8,165 nt of DNA from Pseudomonadota bacterium (GTDB lineage: Bacteria; Pseudomonadota; Gammaproteobacteria; Xanthomonadales; Xanthomonadaceae): contig JAEWLO010000449.1 of the NCBI GenBank assembly GCA_023457475.1, positions 1 through 8,165 on the forward strand, in the 5' to 3' direction. The notes beneath the pieces were generated by a model that had not been told where the DNA came from, did not search any database, and saw nothing but the letters and a program-made list of their open reading frames with translations. A program made the translations under genes and the position numbers. Numbering within the stretch: position 1 is the first letter of the stretch; every line of letters begins with the position of its first letter. Of the stretch, positions 5,850 through 8,165 are shown piece by piece.

Positions 5850-6260
5850 TTACCCCTGCGCCTTGCCGGTGACCAGGCCGACCTGGCTCAGCTCGATCCG
5901 GCGCAGCAGGTCCAGCACTTCCACCACGCGCGAGTACTGCACTTCCGCATCCCCGCGCACGATCACCGGGAAGTCCGGATTGGTTGCCTTTTCAGTGCGC
6001 AGGCGGTCTTCCAGTTCCGCCAGGCTCACCGGGTACGCGTCCAGGAACACCTGCCCGCTGTTGTCCACGGTGATCGCCTTGGTCTTGGGCTTTTCCAGCG
6101 CGATCGAATTGCTCGCCTTGGGCAGGTTGACCTCGATGCCGGGAATGCTGGCGTTGCTGGTCAGGATGAAGATGACCAGCACCACCAGCAGCACGTCGAC
6201 GAACGGCGTCACGTTGATGCCCTTCTCGCGCTTCTTGATGCCGAACCGCTTGCGTGCCAT
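5850..6260 (-). CDS. exbD: ExbD/TolR-family biopolymer transporter
   Basis: A 136-aa single-pass inner-membrane protein, normal length for ExbD. A basic cytoplasmic start (MARKRFGIKKREKG) leads to INVTPFVDVLLVVLVIFILTS (15-35), which holds the essential membrane aspartate Asp22, equivalent to E. coli ExbD Asp25. The periplasmic domain (about 43-133) includes IEVNLPKA, a TVDNSGQVFLD strand pair and VIVRGDAEVQYSRVVEVLDLLR, typical of ExbD/TolR. With the ExbB module of the preceding gene it would form the proton-driven stator complex. The gene begins 11 nt after the fusion gene; its Shine-Dalgarno GAGGAG overlaps that gene's TGA stop. Its neighbours favour a TonB rather than a Tol-Pal role. Confidence 0.95.
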   Translation of the reverse strand: MARKRFGIKKREKGINVTPFVDVLLVVLVIFILTSNASIPGIEVNLPKASNSIALEKPKTKAITVDNSGQVFLDAYPVSLAELEDRLRTEKATNPDFPVIVRGDAEVQYSRVVEVLDLLRRIELSQVGLVTGKAQG

Positions 6261-6271
6261 GCCTGCGCTCC

Positions 6272-8062
6272 TCAGGCCACGGCCGGGCGCACGACGGCGG
6301 CCGGTTCGCTGCGGTCGAACTCTTCGGCCAGGCGCGCGGTGAACTCGTCGACGAACACCGACATGTCCGCGGCGATCGCTTCAGCGCGCGAGGCCAGCCA
6401 GTTGTAGCCGAACAGCGCGGGGATCGCGACGCCCAGACCAGCGGCGGTACACAGCAGCGCCGCGGCCATGCCGGGGGCGACGGAATTGATGTCGACCGCA
6501 CCGGCCATCGCCGCAACCACGAACACCAGCATGATGCCGATCACCGTGCCGAACAGGCCGATGTAGGGCGCGCCTTCAATCGTGGTGGACAGCCAGTTCA
6601 TGCGCTTGGACATGCGCTCGGTTTCGCGCGTGACTTCCGCGTCCATGGTGGCGCGGATCGAGGTGATCGCCGCGGCGGTGAGACCATGGTGGTGCGAACC
6701 GCGCCCGTCGATTTCCTCCATCGCGATGCGGTACAGGCGCCACAGCGTGGACTGCTCGCGCACCTGGGCGGACAGCACACCGTTGCGCTCCAGGCCCTGC
6801 AGGGTCGCGACCGGCGCACCGGTAACCTTGCGGTACTGCGTGGTGAAGGCCTCATTGGCCTTGGCCACGTTGCCGAAGTAACGGCTCTTGGCGATCATCA
6901 GCGCCCACGACAGCAGCAGCATCAGGCCGAGAATGCCGACCACTACCCAGGCGTCGACCGGCATCGCCTTCAGGATGAAGCCGAAGTGGCTCTGGCCGGT
7001 GGTCTGCTCGTCCGCGCCGTAGCTGGCCAGGCGCGCATCGCCGCCCTGGCTGGCGAAGTCGGCCTGCAGCAGCGCCGGCGAACGGGCCACGCGGGAAATA
7101 CGCAGTTCATCGATGGCCCCGGTGAAGCTGGCCAGCGGGGTGGTCGCACCGGCCGCATCGGCACCGATCACCGGCGCGCTGCTGAAAGCCGGCAGGTCGC
7201 CGGTCAGATCGGCAATGGCACGGCCGTTGAGGTAAAGCTGCAGCTTGCCCTCGCCGGCGGTCAGTGCGACATGCGCCCACTGCCCTTCCGGAATCGGCTG
7301 CGCCAGCGTGCTGCGCTGTCCGTTGAGCTGCACGAACGGTGCGCCGTCGGCCAGGCCGATCACCAGTTCCGACGTCCCTTCGCGGCGGCTGTACAGCGCC
7401 TGCTCGCCGGCCGGCGTGGCCGGCTTGACCCACGCCGAGAAGGTGAACGGCGCGCCGGCCTGCTGCGCCAGCGACGCACTGGCCGGCAGCGGCAGCGGGC
7501 TGCTGCCGAGCTGCGCGCCACGGCCGATCACTGCGCCGTCGGCCGAGGCCACCACTGCGCCGGCATTGTTGCCGTAGGCGGTGGTGTCGCGGGCCGGAGC
7601 GTTGGCTTCGGCGAAGTGGTAGACCAGGGTGTAGTCCGGGTCGAACACCTGCTGGCCGTTGGCGCTGGCCGGGGCCTTGGCGTTGCCGTAGTACATCCAG
7701 ATGGTCTGCGGCGCATTGGCGGCGATAGTGGGCACGTCGACCCAGATCAGCGCCATGCCGAGCTTCGCATCGAACTGCTCGACCTGGTGGTTGAGCACAG
7801 TACGGCCGTCGGCGGAGATGAAGCGCAGGTCCTTGCCGCCTTCACCGACGCCGTCAAACGCGAAGTTGCCGGTGTGCAGGCGCAGCAGCACGGGGGTACG
7901 CCCGGGGTCGGCCGCCAGGCCTGCGCCCTGCGGACCGGCATCCAGGGTGATCGGCTTGCGGTAGGACCACTCGGCCTGCCACCAGTCGGTGCTGGCGGCG
8001 GTGGCCGGCAGCGCGCCCAGCGCGGCCAGCGACAGCAGCAGTCGGGGAAGTAAACGGGCCAT
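6272..8062 (-). CDS. DUF2341-LamG-ExbB fusion, MotA/TolQ/ExbB proton channel
   Basis: A 596-aa multi-domain inner-membrane protein. A signal peptide (1 to about 23, ALPATAA) is followed by DUF2341 (about 27-130: WWQAEWSYRKPITL, DLRFISADGRTVL, ALIWVDVP, TIWMYYGN) and a LamG/concanavalin-A-like domain (about 145-335: FTFSAWVKP, HVALTAGEGKLQLYLNG, GAIDELRISRVARSP). The ExbB module has TM1 about 371-391, a cytoplasmic loop, TM2 about 498-522 with APYIGLFGTVIGIM, TM3 about 530-556 with APGMAAALLCTAAGLGVAIPAL, and a short acidic tail. The lectin-like part would face the periplasm, as the signal peptide and ExbB topology both require. The ATG at 8062 is preferred (GGAG 7 nt upstream, clean signal peptide) over an upstream in-frame GTG at 8089. 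The ExbB threonines equivalent to E. coli T148 and T181 are kept (T506, T539), but the E176 position is Ala534. It likely powers the downstream ExbD and TonB-like proteins; binding of glycan is inference. Confidence 0.92.
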   Translation of the reverse strand: MARLLPRLLLSLAALGALPATAASTDWWQAEWSYRKPITLDAGPQGAGLAADPGRTPVLLRLHTGNFAFDGVGEGGKDLRFISADGRTVLNHQVEQFDAKLGMALIWVDVPTIAANAPQTIWMYYGNAKAPASANGQQVFDPDYTLVYHFAEANAPARDTTAYGNNAGAVVASADGAVIGRGAQLGSSPLPLPASASLAQQAGAPFTFSAWVKPATPAGEQALYSRREGTSELVIGLADGAPFVQLNGQRSTLAQPIPEGQWAHVALTAGEGKLQLYLNGRAIADLTGDLPAFSSAPVIGADAAGATTPLASFTGAIDELRISRVARSPALLQADFASQGGDARLASYGADEQTTGQSHFGFILKAMPVDAWVVVGILGLMLLLSWALMIAKSRYFGNVAKANEAFTTQYRKVTGAPVATLQGLERNGVLSAQVREQSTLWRLYRIAMEEIDGRGSHHHGLTAAAITSIRATMDAEVTRETERMSKRMNWLSTTIEGAPYIGLFGTVIGIMLVFVVAAMAGAVDINSVAPGMAAALLCTAAGLGVAIPALFGYNWLASRAEAIAADMSVFVDEFTARLAEEFDRSEPAAVVRPAVA

Positions 8063-8092
8063 GCGGAATCTCCGGTTCGACGCGCGCACGCG

Positions 8093-8165
8093 TCAATAGC
8101 TGGTGCTGAGGTTGAAGTTGAAACGCGGGTCGTCCTTCGACGTGGTCGGCCCATCGCTGTAGGGG
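8093..8165 (-). CDS. C-terminus of an upstream protein, probably an outer-membrane barrel (partial)
   Basis: Only the last 23 codons before a TGA at 8093-8095 are inside the window; the rest lies beyond the right edge. The tail reads ...SKDDPRFNFNLSTSY: alternating hydrophobic and polar residues ending in an aromatic Tyr, the usual C-terminal strand of a BAM-assembled outer-membrane barrel. It lies 30 nt upstream of the DUF2341-LamG-ExbB gene on the same strand, so it is probably the preceding gene of the operon. A TonB-dependent receptor would fit the context but cannot be shown from so short a piece. Confidence 0.5.
   Translation of the reverse strand, partial: PYSDGPTTSKDDPRFNFNLSTSY

Noticed and set aside
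6254..8053. 599-aa open frame on the plus strand opposite the ExbB fusion
   Set aside because: It is antisense to a gene with clear domains, is rich in Arg, Gln, Gly and His as expected of a high-GC shadow frame, and has no recognisable motif.
8063..8089. GTG start at 8089 for the ExbB fusion
   Set aside because: It adds nine residues before the signal peptide; the ATG at 8062 has GGAG 7 nt upstream.
1..8165. CRISPR array, phage or insertion-sequence genes
   Set aside because: No regularly spaced repeats, transposase, integrase or attachment-site duplication were seen.

Overview
The window comes from a high-GC gammaproteobacterium, most likely Stenotrophomonas or a close Xanthomonadaceae relative. 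The evidence is overall base composition and a near-perfect SMAG-type repeat at 1460-1482 (a GTAG tetranucleotide followed by a stem-loop), a family known from Stenotrophomonas maltophilia. The left edge also resembles a dispersed xanthomonad intergenic repeat.

Left part (1-1553): a non-coding edge with two hairpins (1-192), a minus-strand lipoprotein of the alpha/beta-hydrolase fold (193-1335), then a 218-bp spacer holding the SMAG repeat and a second, degenerate candidate copy.

Middle part (1554-3382): a divergent pair of a YhaJ-like LysR regulator (minus, 1554-2477) and a pirin-family bicupin (plus, 2621-3322) with all four metal ligands. They share a 143-bp promoter region with an imperfect dyad that is a good operator candidate. 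The pirin gene converges on the next operon across a long hairpin (3331-3369), probably a two-way terminator.

Right part (3383-8165): a compact minus-strand operon. In transcription order it has the C-terminus of an upstream protein that looks like an outer-membrane barrel (cut by the window edge), a 596-aa fusion of signal peptide, DUF2341, LamG-like lectin domain and ExbB/TolQ proton channel, then ExbD, a short proline-rich TonB-like protein, and a 580-aa Porin_5-type outer-membrane porin. Spacings are 30, 11, 5 and 41 nt. A stem-loop with a short T-run sits between the TonB-like gene and the porin gene.

The operon looks like a dedicated, self-contained energised envelope system: an inner-membrane proton motor carrying its own periplasmic glycan-binding-like domains, a TonB-like arm, and one or two outer-membrane barrels. 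Two residues that matter in E. coli ExbB and TonB (the TM3 glutamate and the TM histidine) are not present here. This operon is the part of the window most likely to hold under-described biology; its substrate is not visible from the sequence.
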